From Symbiodinium natans (Eukaryota > Sar > Dinophyceae > Suessiales > Symbiodiniaceae): a stretch of DNA of 64,000 nucleotides. The position numbers were made by a program, and so were the translations under genes. The stretch is taken from contig CAJNDS010002201.1 in assembly GCA_905221605.1 (NCBI GenBank), positions 406,022 through 470,021 of the forward strand, read 5' to 3'. Under the pieces are notes generated by a model that had not been told where the DNA came from, did not search any database, and saw nothing but the letters and a program-made list of their open reading frames with translations. Position 1 is the first letter of the stretch. Each line of letters opens with the position of its first letter. Shown one piece after another: positions 23,301 through 32,659 of the stretch.

Positions 23301-24230
23301 CGAGAGTTTGTCGCTTGGTGTGGTCGATATATCCCCCACGGTCCACTTCAAAAGCTCAACATGTTGAGACGGGCCGCCGGGGAGCACCACACGCACCAGG
23401 ACTGAGGAACTCGAACGACAATACACTGACACATCGCTTCGAGACGCAGCTAGAAAATGTGAGCCAGACTGGCACCACACAAGAGAAACAATTGAAGAGT
23501 TGCTGTCATATGCTCTGGAAACGCGGTGCTTGTCGAAGGACCACAACACCAAACTCCCATCTCCAGTTGAGACGAGAAGTTCCGGCACTGAATGCGGAAC
23601 TGCTGCCAATGCAGTGATTGGGCATGCCGTGCTCAGAGCTTTCTTGTGATTGTGGAGCGCTGCCCATGAAATGCAATAAGGTGCTAAATGCGGTCTCTCG
23701 CCAGCATCAAAAACACGAATGTCACCTTCATCCGTACCAAAGAAAACCAGCGATGCATCTACAGATGTGGTCATGCAAGTTACACCAAACCGCAAACGCG
23801 CATGTTGTGGAAGTTGATGCCCGGCGGATCCTTTGAACTCCCACCATTGAGCTATCCAGCTTGCGGCGTTCGATGACGCTGATGACGATGATTCTGTTGG
23901 CATCGTTGCGACACCCACTAACAAAACCAACCCTGCTCTTGGAAAGCTCAAAAATTCAGGCTGCAAAGGCGCAACTGGATTTTGCAACGTCTCCTCGTGC
24001 TCGGCGGAAATGAGTCTTACATGCCCAGCTGTGGTGCAAAAGCCAATAAGGGCAGCTTTTGGCACATATGTCAGCGTACGCGGCACGATGCCTCCAGCGC
24101 CAAGTAGCACTCCTGTATGCAGCTGAAAACGGTCTGCCGTCAAATGGCCGCTGTATGGCGGCAACGCTTGCTCTGCATCATTTTTCACCGCATGCATGAA
24201 CTTGGACAAGCCTTCTCTCAAAAACGCCAT
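20337..24230 (-). CDS. Lgl/tomosyn-like protein with C-terminal R-SNARE motif, intronless
   Basis: One uninterrupted exon of 1297 codons from ATG at 24230. Residues about 30-500 form WD40-like blades (for example FFGTDEGDIRVFD near 163-175 and LLVSTGDGSLVLWSFDKH near 218-235). Further blade-like stretches continue to about 1100. After a low-complexity linker, the last 53 residues (about 1245-1297) match an R-SNARE heptad helix: AIERGDKMSSLADSSRRLAD, with the zero-layer Arg in the ERGDK block aligned to ERDQK of synaptobrevin. This layout is that of tomosyn (human 1151 residues) and its Sro7/Lgl relatives, which bind syntaxin/SNAP25-type Q-SNAREs and regulate exocytosis. There is no C-terminal membrane anchor, as in tomosyn. 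The lack of introns contrasts sharply with proteasome alpha-4 only 3 kb away. Confidence 0.82.
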   Translation of the reverse strand: MAFLREGLSKFMHAVKNDAEQALPPYSGHLTADRFQLHTGVLLGAGGIVPRTLTYVPKAALIGFCTTAGHVRLISAEHEETLQNPVAPLQPEFLSFPRAGLVLLVGVATMPTESSSSASSNAASWIAQWWEFKGSAGHQLPQHARLRFGVTCMTTSVDASLVFFGTDEGDIRVFDAGERPHLAPYCISWAALHNHKKALSTACPITALAAVPHSVPELLVSTGDGSLVLWSFDKHRVSRAYDSNSSIVSLVWCQSGSHFLAASRSDVSVYCRSSSSVLVRVVLPGGPSQHVELLKWTVGDISTTPSDKLSASLGQVLLLRSRPSSALLLMSGEAWSKVDTILPDVAQAVLCDPECPNAQPCGCPNLLFAAFAEDAFSKDAEAVRRDAFQQCILAIHSSRTHVSVASAFGDGTSQVWPVSWGSLQLSDVRCLQILPKSVLNLQQSVKATEASPDVPELKESAAEAPIRWAVRDGRPQDGVDVSTAWENASSDGWFVLVGCGEPTEEPVDEKLHWKIPLNAQLLECQASFSLDAQVDLCIWDGADTERILHFDIQEQTASWGAERQEVDLAPGAEHCIQLEMDTEQPLPNVTIDGCALPWVVQRPQAIGWQCRRGELRLRYMFTRAQMSKTSSSSEAPEVFKEELNRRLPPVQLAEAMFAHHVAHYQSFMRGACTPPKCQAFVEDWQLLAGGCQGLLCSGHKDGCVRVWLRGHGSVLLLHVLSVQPLDSLPWRPRFDPNNGCVLESTLSGIYDGVDCCPAFPAGENAEAAVAVTAVALELAAGAVAAGCSSGEVVLFMWQREAQVPSPVELAEWKVQSLLLAAQEGQASQSREGEHTEPPELPPGFACSMRLRQHQACVTQLQVVYGEGTFQILSVDANSRFCVVDCSSGQLLFSQEVSGLSSPSTGPQPPRETLEAVVLSHCILQVARSSPTASAAETNRLKMELLAKEATPHVDTYLLAFSSGELRQVAGHPKDLKLLDNRIRETRLPQLAGGSFQALFLHNDFLLAVQSAGLSIFKRDGDKLLPGGSKTTFSGRAMGAGVVEIDGELCLYVILRNGQLDIVALPSLHPIVSLQAGSCARRFLQGHEHGENGDQLGVFPGGTVCSDGYFALQCGGVLWIGGASDVRECHGLEASSQAVRSAFLLQTLQGVDATTRTDAPERSSKPSGILGTLFGRGAQKSLRECALPADPLPAEVDGRRLDQGRGLVSAWQSQTSQGVPGPFGPAGPSGRQSARSETAPQQRAAAGVREALAGATANAIERGDKMSSLADSSRRLADNADQFLDLAKQLNAQQNRWF

Positions 24231-24905
24231 GGCGTAAAGGCGAACACTGATGTCTCACCTCAACATTTTTTGACGTGTCCATTATTGCTCAAAAGGTCGT
24301 TTACACCCAGCCATCTAAATGGTATGAGTTGGCTGGGTTGTGGAAGGGCTGTGTTGTTGTGGGGTCTTCTCCGACTTCCACAAAAGCAGAGCAAAAGGGC
24401 GGCAAGAGCAAGGACAAGGGCACGCACACGACCTCAGCGTCCCGGTACTCACTTAAACACTTAAACACATTGGCACTGGTTTTGCTTCACCGACACATGC
24501 ATACGGTTGGGAGCTCTACTTTCACCATTTGGGTGCCACAATTCAACTCGAACCTAGAAGTTCATGTGAACTTTAGTACTTTCACAACTATTCTTCTTGT
24601 TTTATCTGATGCTTGCGGATTTTGCTGTTGAATTGATTGTTTTCGCAGTCCTTGATGTTTGCATTCTGTCACTTTTGATTCTGATCGCGACACAAGATCG
24701 TTCGAGGACTTGTCTCTCCTACAGCAACAGCCGATCGCTCACGATTCGGAAAGCTTCAGGAGAAAGCATTAGCATGAAAGGATGTGTGGTGCCGAGGTGG
24801 TTCATGGCGCAATTGCACTTTGCACTTTGCCCGCTCCAAACATAATTATTAAGGCAGGGGACTGGGCGAGGCAGACATGCAAGAATTCTGCAGTAAATCC
24901 GTTTA
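24231..24905. other. intergenic, upstream of tomosyn-like gene
   Basis: About 0.7 kb without a recognisable gene. It marks the left edge of the retroelement-rich middle of the window. Confidence 0.5.
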
Positions 24906-24910
24906 CGCAC

Positions 24911-25306
24911 CGAGAGAGAGAAGGAGAGAAAAAGAGAGAAAGAGGAGAAACAGGAGAAAGAGGAGAGATAAGAGAGAGGAAAGAAAGGAGAGAAAGGAGA
25001 GAAACGAGAGAAAGGAGAGAAAGGAGAGAAAGGAGAGAAACGAGAGAAAGGAGAGAAAGGAGAGAAAGGAGAGAAAGGAGAGAAAGGAGAGAAAGGAGAG
25101 AAAGGAGAGAAAGGAGAGAAAGGAGAGAAAGGAGAGAAAGGAGAGAAAGGAGAGAAAGGAGAGAAAGGAGAGAAAGGAGAGAGAGGAGAGAGAGGAGAGA
25201 GAGGAGAGAGAGGAGAGAGAGGAGAGAGAGGAGAGAGAGGAGAGAGAGGAGAGAGAGGAGAGAGAGGAGAGAGAAAGAGGGGAGAAAGAGAGAGAGAGGG
25301 AGAGGA
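24911..25306. repeat. 9-bp minisatellite GGAGAGAAA / GGAGAGAGA
   Basis: About 40 nearly perfect 9-bp units. The left part is mostly GGAGAGAAA and the right part GGAGAGAGA. Because the unit is a multiple of three and lacks stop codons in most frames, long ORFs stay open on both strands; these are not genes. The array abuts the broken end of a LINE reverse transcriptase. Confidence 0.95.
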
Positions 25307-26880
25307 CTGACGGCACCACCGCCCAGCATCGCACAAGTTCAAAGAAAGAAAGGAGTGCGTTGCGCATAGTACCATCGTCAATCCGATAGAGTTCGTATGT
25401 CAGGCCGTCCGGGCCAGGGGCACGGCTTGCGGGCAGCTGTTGCACGACCTGCAGGAGTTCAGGCTCACTAAAGGGGAAATCGAGCATACATTTGACGGCG
25501 CAAACGACGGACATCTGACTCCAGGTCAGGCGAGCTTGCAGAAACGGAGCCCGCGGAGACAGGCACGTTTCGAAAATGGCAACGCCAAGCATCGATACAT
25601 GCTGCACCCTCAACAGTGCCACCATGTGGAGAGGACGAACGCATGTTAGCAGGCAGCGGGCGCCGAGAGGGCCCAAACTGCCGGGCGAATATTACGCGCT
25701 GCAAGCTGAGGGCATGCAGCTGAAGCACGTTCTTGCGCTTGAAGCCAACTATGCCAATACAAGGCTTTCTTTTTGCAACCAAATGATGAAACGCACGACG
25801 CATGGAGCGGAATGCATCACGCGCTTGAGCCGTTCCTTCCGGGAACCACGAACGCCAAGCAGCATTCCTGCGAGCCATCATATTATAGCACTCGTCGTCC
25901 CACCAATCAGGCTGGGGCTGATGACGGGAAGCACGAGCCGTCTGGGGGCGAGCCGCATCCCAAAACATGAGGACAAACTCTCCATGCAGGACATCGAGAA
26001 TTGCACGGCGAGCTTCGGAGGAAAACGTGTTAGCGTCGCGATGGAGTTCCGACAATTTAGCTGTCCACGCCAACAGGCGAGGACGCAAGGCTTGCACAAT
26101 GGGTAACCAGTTGCGAACACGCGGCCAGCGGGAAAGGCAGTATCGTCAGTAACTGTGGGCGACAATGCGATCTGAAAAGTGATGACTACCTAAAGCCGGG
26201 CAACAAGTATTGGGTGAACATGCACAAGTGGAGCCGTCGTGCACAACCAGGTTACGAATAGGCAAATCCCGCGATGCAAGCACGAGATCAATGGAAGAGC
26301 CGGACCGATGCGTAGGAACACCAAAGGGGTTATGAATCACAAGGCCGAAATCTTGGCATAAGCCACGAATCAGTACACGCAGCTGCGACTCTCCAGACCT
26401 TTCACGGCCGCAGCCCATGACTTCAGACAGATACACGTTCGAATCGCCAGCCAAAACCAGGCGTGCACGGGGGTGGGAATGAAGCACTTCTTGAAAGGAA
26501 GCTCGCAACTGTGTCCAGAAATGAACACGCTCAAGCACAGGCATGCCCACATGCGGCGCATAAAAACTGCAAATCAGGATGGTAATGCTGTCAACACCGC
26601 CTGGCGCCACACATCTCCAACGGAAAGCGAGCGCAACTGGCATCACGAAGCGGGACAGGCCAAGAAGTGTCCCCATGGCTCACCAGACATCCAGCCTCAC
26701 AACCTCCACAACCGTGGGGCCCATCATACGAAAAGGGCTGGTCGTTTGGCAAGCGTGCCCCTACTGGAACCCTTGTCTCTTGGACAAAGCATGTCAACGT
26801 CCCAAGTCTGCAACACATCAACCAAGCCATGAAAAGCAAAGTGCTCGGAACCATCTGCCAACCACAGTCTGTTGGCATTC
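25307..26880 (-). mobile_element. LINE fragment: endonuclease, linker and start of reverse transcriptase, frameshifted
   Basis: Read on the minus strand: 26878-26591 contains FVQETRVPVG (the QET of an APE-type endonuclease). 26676-26146 continues with LAGDSNVYLSE, SSIDLVLAS and LGSHHFSD (the catalytic GDxN, D and SDH blocks). 26097-25468 contains WWDDECYNMMARRNAAWR, typical of the segment between endonuclease and RT. 25676-25307 has APGPDGLTYELYR, the first RT motif. Several frames are needed, so the copy carries frameshifts. It is cut off by the GA minisatellite before the YxDD motif, so it cannot make a working RT. Confidence 0.75.
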
Positions 26881-27140
26881 AAGACAGCCAAGCTCAAGAC
26901 GCTCGGCTTTCGCCGCGCTGGCGACGACGAGAACCGCGGCCGTTTCCCGACGAGCGGTCAGCACTTGCATATACACGCAACGTCGGAGAGGTGCCTGCGT
27001 GAGGAGGTTCGTCAGGAGCATTCGCAACTGGCCACAGAGAACGTGCCGCCAAGCCGCCTACCGGCACCGGGAGTGGCTGCCGCCTAGGCCTAGGGTAGCA
27101 GACCTCGGATGAACCTGCATGCTGGCGCAAAAGTCCGGGA

Positions 27141-27159
27141 AAAAAAAAAAAAAAAAACC
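27141..27159. repeat. poly(A) run
   Basis: Nineteen consecutive A on the plus strand. It could be the tail of a plus-strand retrocopy, but I see no matching coding sequence on that strand just upstream. Confidence 0.6.
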
Positions 27160-27705
27160 AACGGCATGCAAGGAGCAAACATCGCGCAGCAAGCATCGGC
27201 GAACCTATAACTGTCGCGCAGGCCCAACAGAGTAGCCAAGGAGCAAGCATCGAGAAGCTAGCCGCTCCGTACTTACACGAAGCACGACGCCCAAGGAGGG
27301 AACAGCGTGCAAGCAAACAGCACGCGTGCACGTATCGGCCCAGCAGGCCCCACGGAGCGAAAAGCGTGCAAGTTTGCTAAACGTGCACACTGACAAGGTC
27401 TGAGTAAATAGATGAAGACCAGCAGGGCACCCAAAGAGCGAAGAGCATGCAAACAAGCAGCGCTTGCGTTGAGCGAACAGCCTGCAAGCAAGCACCATAC
27501 GCAGATTTGTGAGGCGATGTAAGGTCGGCATGATATCAGGCATGCTATAAGGTATCAGGCTCAGCGTGGCACCCAGGAAGCGAAGAGCATGCAAGCAAGC
27601 AGCGTGCGCACACTTAAAATAGTGCGAGGCCCAGCAAGGCACCCAAGGAGCGAAGAGCGTGCTAGCAAGTAGCGCACTTATATCGTGCAAGGCCGAACAA
27701 TCAGT
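27160..27705. repeat. degenerate tandem repeat with AGCGAAGAGCRTGCAAGCAA core
   Basis: About six diverged copies of a roughly 50-90 bp unit. Each has GGCMCCCARGRAGCGAAGAGC-like sequence followed by GTGCAAGCAAGCAGCG. Clear copies start near 27225, 27287, 27337, 27425, 27560 and 27635. I do not recognise the family. No coding function is seen. Confidence 0.6.
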
Positions 27706-27944
27706 AATCATGCGCTGCCAAATCGCGTAACGACAACCCTGAGCTTGCCACAGCTGTGGTCCCACACGCAGCTCCGGGAAGAGAATGAATGAAAAGCACA
27801 CATGGCAAAGAACACAGAGACAAGGGGAGACAAAAAAAACAATAAAGATGGATTGATTCATGTGGATGCTGTGGAGGACGTACATGCTCACGAGGTAAGA
27901 GAGCGAAATGCCAGGCAAAAAATGTTGCATGGTCATGGGAAGCA

Positions 27945-28546
27945 ATGCCCATTCGCTGCTCTTTCAATGTGCTGACACCTCACGGTTATCCGATAGAATG
28001 CAGGTCGTCTTTGGTATATCTGGGAGGTCTGTTAGATGTTTCTGGGGATATTGGGTCTGAACTCAATCGACGGCTGGGCTCTGCCAGAGCTGATTTTCAA
28101 GCCCTCAGCAAAGTTTGGAAGCACGCTTCCAGCACAATCCGTCGCAAGGTTCGCATTTTCGATGCATGCATTGGTTCACAGTTGCTGTATTGCCTTCATA
28201 CTGCTTGGTTGAAAAAAGCATCCCTTCGAAAATTGGACGGCTTTCGAGCTCGATGTGTACGCAAAAATTTTGGTATCCCCACTCTTTCCTAAGCCACGTC
28301 TCCAATGCGGAGGTTCTGAAGCAAACCATGTCTAAACCATATTCCACCATGTTGATGTATAGACCGCTGCAGCTGATTGGAAAGATTGCCGCGCTTCTTC
28401 CCTCAGATGTCATGCGAACATGTGTCTTTGAGGAGGGTTCGTTCCAACTCCAAGGTCAGAAGAAACCGGGGGTCGCCTCAAACAAGTTTGGACCTCCTAG
28501 GTGCAGCAGCTTGCCTTACAGGTGGCAAGGAATCGTGACGATCTGA
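27945..28546 (+). pseudogene. LINE reverse transcriptase C-terminal part, frameshifted
   Basis: Plus-strand frame from 27945 reads VYLGGLLDVSGDIGSELNRR, then SARADFQALSKVWKH and IFDACIGSQLLYCLHTAWL: the stretch after the YxDD motif in LINE RTs (KYLG block, thumb). At about 28270 the frame changes by one base and continues as SHVSNAEVLKQTMSKPYS ... LQLIGKIAALLPSD to about 28500. The RT core with the catalytic aspartates is missing, so it is a dead 5'-truncated copy. It lies opposite in strand to the LINE endonuclease fragment on its left. Confidence 0.7.
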
Positions 28547-29008
28547 GGGTATTATGGTTGTCTCCAACGAATGTGTGGCGACAGCGTGTGCAATTTTTTT
28601 GTTTTGGGACCTACGTAATGACCACTGAAGAAAGTGTTGACCACTGAAGCGCAAGCGCCCCCCGAGACTCGGACCTCAAACAACCGCGTTCGGTCAGTAG
28701 TGAAAAAGCAAAGAACAGACGCATCGCACTTCTGGCGAAAAGCGTCAGAAAAGCCTTAGGCTTAGCAACCCTGAAGCCGCCAGCGTTGCATATGACACAC
28801 AGAAGCTACGAAATGCACATGAGCTGCAATCAGGGACGGAGTATTGGATTGGTTTCCCCCACTGGCAACACCGTCAGCATTTTACCGCCCAATGACGCGC
28901 ACAAATGGTTGGGCTCAAAAGCAACATCTGCTGATGCGGACTTTCATATGCAGGCTGCGTCGAACGCATCCTTTGCCAACAAGGACGTGCTGTGTGATCG
29001 CAACGTTT
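28547..29008. other. spacer between retroelement fragments
   Basis: About 460 bp with no supported gene, ending at a poly(T) run that marks the 3' end of the neighbouring minus-strand retro-ORF. Confidence 0.5.
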
Positions 29009-30356
29009 CTTTTTTTTTTTTGCCACTCCTTTTTGCGTCCGCAGGAGCGTCCAGGTCGGGGGGGGCCTCCTACGTTCACCTAGGCCGCGGGGAGGCGGCT
29101 GTCGGAGACCTGCTCGGTCTCGCGAGCCTGCGCCAGAACGTCCCGCAAGGGGGGCGCGTCGCCCTCGCCCTGCTCCGCGCTTACAAGGGGGAGCTCAAGG
29201 AGCGACGACGCGTACGCGCGCTGCGCCGCCACCGCCAACAAACCCGTCCATCTGTGGACGCTAGCTTGGCGCGTGGCGGACCGCAGTCGGCCGCACGGGC
29301 ACGGGCATCGGCGAGCAGGCGGAGGAATGTGACCGTCTCCGCCGTGAGCCTCCCGCCCACCTCCAGCCCCACGACGACCAGCTTGCAGCGGCGGGCCGCC
29401 AAGATCTCCGGGTAGGTTTCTTGGCGCTTCCGCCTAGCCGCGTCGGAAGCGGCCGCTCCTGGCTCGCGATCTGCCCTCGCTCGAGCCGTGCCGTCCCGCG
29501 AGACGGGGCTCACGAGCGTGGTATCCACCGCGACTTGTGCTCCCTGGTAGAGGGGGAGGCCGTTGGCCAGTACCTCGATGTGGCGGGCGTCCGCCAGCGA
29601 AACATCAAGGTTCATGTCGCGGAGGAGGACATTGTTGGCCACCCTGGCGCCCGCTTCGCGGCACACTCTCGCGGCCGCCCGCTCCAGGGGCGCGCCGCGC
29701 GGGCCCAACACGCCTGCTGTGGGGCAGGCCGTGCGGTGGTCACCCCAGACGTCGAGGGCCCCACCGCAACGGCAGCGTCGTGGGGCGTGGGGTAAGGGCG
29801 CTCGAAGGCGTCGGAGCAGTAGGATGCGCATGCACTCACTCGGCATGCGGAACTCCGGTGCCGTGGGGAGCGCAGTGACAGCCCGCGGCCCACCAGGGCC
29901 CGCCTGAGACAGGAGCAAAGCACGCGAAGCCGGATCGAGGTCAGATAAAAGGCTCTCGCATGCTGTCCTGTCCTGGCAGGCCACGGCGGCGCGTTGCCAT
30001 CCCCGCAGTGTGTCGCCATGTGTGCGCGGTTCGGGCGCAGCTGGCGGTCGTTGGCCGCCCAGCAGGGACTCCCACGGTGGCACTTGGAATCCCTGCGCCC
30101 GCAATGACTCCGCAGCGTGGACCAAGGCTGCAACACTAGGGGCGGGTGCTGGGCCTCCTTGCGCGACGACGATGGCCTGTTGCAACGTTTCCGCTATTGA
30201 GCGGGGGTGCTTGGCGCGTAGGACGGGGTACGCTGCCAAACGGCCGGTCTCTGCAGAACGGAGGCCGAGCCCGCCAAGCCTGAGGGGGAGATGTGCCCGG
30301 CGGATCGCAAGCGGATCATTGACACAGCGACTCCGATTTTTCGATGCCGTGATCAC
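29009..30356 (-). mobile_element. non-LTR retro-ORF C-terminal part with Zn-binding motif and endonuclease-like tail, poly(A)-tailed, 5' truncated
   Basis: Minus-strand ORF of about 391 codons (30356-29181, first codon not ATG). It starts LPLRLGGLGLRSA, has a CxC...H...C cluster (CRCGGALDVWGDHRTAC) and ends with QVAVDTTLVSP and CKLVVVGLEVGGR. This is a very common dinoflagellate repeat protein; the tail resembles the endonuclease region of R2/CRE-type elements. At about 29190 a one-base shift leads into SLLELPLVSAEQGEG ... SRLPAA with TAG at 29082-29080. A run of 13 T at 29009-29021 is the poly(A) tail as seen on the plus strand. The ORF is clearly GC-richer than its flanks. Retroposed and broken at the 5' end. 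Confidence 0.7.
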
Positions 30357-30370
30357 TCCCGTGGCATGTT

Positions 30371-30600
30371 TTGCGGCTGGCCACAGAGCTATTTTCCAAG
30401 CAGATGTTCGCCATCATGATGTTCAGAAAGTTTTTGCGGTGCATTGTTGGTCCTCCGTCCGACGTCCAGTGGGACATGCCGTGGCACCACATATTACACC
30501 AGTTGAACATGAAGGCGTTGCGGTGTTGGGAAGCTTTGCGACTAGCAGCAAGAGTCCTCAAGCAACCGTCCAGCGGTCAGCGACTAACTACCAAGTGAAA
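30371..30600 (+). pseudogene. LINE C-terminal fragment (RT tail)
   Basis: Plus-strand frame reads MFRKFLRCIVGPPSDVQW, then MPWHHILHQLNMKALRCWEA. This matches the region after the RT thumb in dinoflagellate LINEs, where an RxMRRxxGxP...W...H-like stretch precedes the C-terminal finger. It probably belongs with the piece at about 31222-31700, separated by 0.6 kb of unplaced sequence. Confidence 0.5.
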
Positions 30601-30825
30601 CAAATGTACAGATCGTAATGTACAACGAAACATAATTCAAACTAACGGCATTCAGAATTGCACGCTCAGACCTAGCTTGCTGTACCCCATGCTCAAAAAA
30701 TGTTCATTGGCAGGTAAGTGACTAGCAGCTCCTGTGTAAACTTACCTGGCTAGTGTTGGGCGGAGATCCAGCAGCTCGCTCTCATAGGGTCGAGCAGTTC
30801 ACTGCACTCTGAGGCCTGTAACGCC

Positions 30826-31203
30826 TTAGGAGTCTCCGATGGAGTCATCCATAGCAGAATTTCTTGAGAGGCAACTAGCTTGTGAGCTGTTGCCAACAGC
30901 CTCCAGCAGGGAACGCTGGGCTTGACACACGGCTGCCGCAAAGCTCAAGTGGGCAGACATGAGACTAATGGAGTTGCGCCGGTCATGCGGCGTAAAGAGC
31001 AGCTGCAAGAAGGCAGCGTCAGCAAACTGCTCAACTCCATGCACACCTGCCGCTTCACAGCGCCGCAGCCACACATCCCTCCAGGATGCGAAAATCGGGC
31101 AAACGCGCGTTGCGCGAAGAAAGCTCCAGTCACAATAAGCACGGCAAATTCTGAGACCGATGACGAGCTGTTCGCCCATCCACCACAACGTGCTAATGAC
31201 CAC
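30826..31203 (-). CDS. unrecognised ORF, 125 codons
   Basis: A minus-strand frame with protein-like composition (LRATRVCPIFASWRDVWLRR, FADAAFLQLLFTPHDRRNS). I recognise no family. It sits inside LINE debris of opposite strand and may itself be retroelement sequence or chance. No start context or splice site supports it. Confidence 0.15.
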   Translation of the reverse strand: MVISTLWWMGEQLVIGLRICRAYCDWSFLRATRVCPIFASWRDVWLRRCEAAGVHGVEQFADAAFLQLLFTPHDRRNSISLMSAHLSFAAAVCQAQRSLLEAVGNSSQASCLSRNSAMDDSIGDS

Positions 31204-31221
31204 TCACGCACAACTGATGAT

Positions 31222-31700
31222 TGCAAGCGAGAGTTGTGGACGTATGAGCAAAAGGTCATGTGGCTGCGGCACTGGGCAAACACGCGGAGCGAAGGCATAG
31301 CCGCAACTTCATTACGGCAGGCAGCCACTGCATTCCTATGCAAGGCGGGGCGCATGCAGCGACGTTGCCACACTATGCCACACTGCAAAAGCGCGCGGGC
31401 TGCAGCCCGGCGACACCCCCCACAAGTGTGGCATATCAATACCTACATGGGGACAACTTTGTTTGCATTCCTATTGGAATTTTGCGAGACACATCGCCAA
31501 CTTGCCTGTTGCAAGATGGGTTAAACGTGCGTTGAAGTGCCAGCCAATGGGGCGGCGTAATCCTGGTAGACACTGCAGCATGTGGATGATTTGCCTAGAT
31601 AATTATGCTCGCTTCCAATGCTGGGCCAACTGGGAAACAGCAGCTATGAACAACAATATGTGGAATGAATCACGCGATGACGATCAAGTTTCGACTCGAC
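31222..31700 (+). pseudogene. LINE extreme C-terminal fragment
   Basis: Plus-strand frames read WTYEQKVMWLRHWANTR, then after a frame change YWNFARHIANLPVARWVKR, GRRNPGRHC and WANWETAAM. The pattern WxFAxHxAxxPxxRW ... GRRxPGR is the conserved end of many LINE pol proteins. Frame changes show it is inactive. A second copy of the same segment is at 34318-34545 on the other strand. Confidence 0.6.
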
Positions 31701-31762
31701 TCTTGGGACCTACGTGTTTTCATCATCACCATGCCCATGTGTCACAGTACACGAAGCCTTGA

Positions 31763-31812
31763 CTGACTGACTGACTGACTGACTGACTGACTGACTGACT
31801 GACTGACTGACT
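31763..31812. repeat. (GACT)n microsatellite
   Basis: About 12 perfect GACT units. Confidence 0.97.
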
Positions 31813-32074
31813 GGTCATGGTCTTCGCTTCGCAACAAACATTGCCACGGTTCCGCAACGTTTGCATGATGCTGTACCCTGCAAACATGCTCCAACTCCGC
31901 TTCACTACCGTGACAAGTATATGACTGCTGCACATCACCTGCGAAAAGCTGGCGTTCGTGTGTGGCTGCTTCCCATTACCTTCGAGCGCACACCGATAAC
32001 TTTTCAAAGGCCCCCACCTCTGAGCTGGATTTGGCCGCGCCCGATGCTGTCGGTTAGTCGAAGTCGGCATCGAA

Positions 32075-32155
32075 TCAGGCGGCAAGTTTGGCACCGAAGC
32101 TGTGCAGCTCCTGCGCCTCCTCGCCTGTCATGAGGCCGCTGCGGTCCCGGTCCAC
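32075..32155 (-). CDS. last exon of an EF-hand protein
   Basis: The minus-strand exon begins after CCGCAG|GTG (the AG|G acceptor type of this genome) and reads VDRDRSGLMTGEEAQELHSF to a TGA at 32077-32075. D-R-D-R-S-G-L-M-T-G-E-E fits the 12-residue calcium loop with ligands at positions 1, 3, 5 and 12 and Gly at 6. An upstream exon may lie at about 32440-32230 (VCVRESAVSLPGYEVAIMRG), but the join is not proven. The host protein is not identified. It could be a real gene end or a remnant within the repeat-rich middle. Confidence 0.4.
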   Translation of the reverse strand: MDRDRSGLMTGEEAQELHSFGAKLAA

Positions 32156-32659
32156 CTGCGGTTGCCCGCTTGTCCGGATTGCTCACACTCCGCGAGCTGC
32201 CCCCAGCATCCGAATTGGGCGAAAAGCCCATGCCTGACCTGCATGAGGACTTCGCCGACGCGCACTGGGACTGAAGCAGCCCGCGCCAGCGTGGCAGTTG
32301 GTCCTTCATGGACTGCGCCAAACCATCCCCTCATGATCGCCACCTCGTACCCCGGTAGGCTGACTGCAGACTCCCGAACGCAGACGTCACTGGCACAGCA
32401 GGTTATCTCGTTGCCAACGTGGACGTTAGGCCCAGCGCTGCAGATTGTAACCCCGGAGCGCCACGGTCGCAGCCAATGTCCTCCTCGGAGGCCTCCACAT
32501 CATTACACGGCGGCAGGAACACCGGCGTAGGCAGGTTATGGCAGGTTATCGCCCCGCGGCGCCACCAGCGCCACACTGTCGGTGTGGCCCTCCCCAGCTC
32601 GCAGTTGACACAACGCTGGTCCCCTTGCTGACGTCAGCTGGGGCAACCCGCCACCGCGT

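Noticed and set aside
20371..24130. Plus-strand and alternative minus-strand ORFs inside the tomosyn-like gene
   Set aside because: Shadows of the 1297-codon frame; none has a motif.
24782..25676. Long Arg/Glu-rich and Ser/Leu-rich ORFs of up to 257 codons
   Set aside because: They are translations of the 9-bp GA minisatellite; only the part from 25307 to 25676 on the minus strand is real LINE RT sequence.
27141..27159. Poly(A) as proof of a plus-strand retrocopy ending at 27159
   Set aside because: No plus-strand coding remnant was found upstream, and the LINE there runs on the minus strand.
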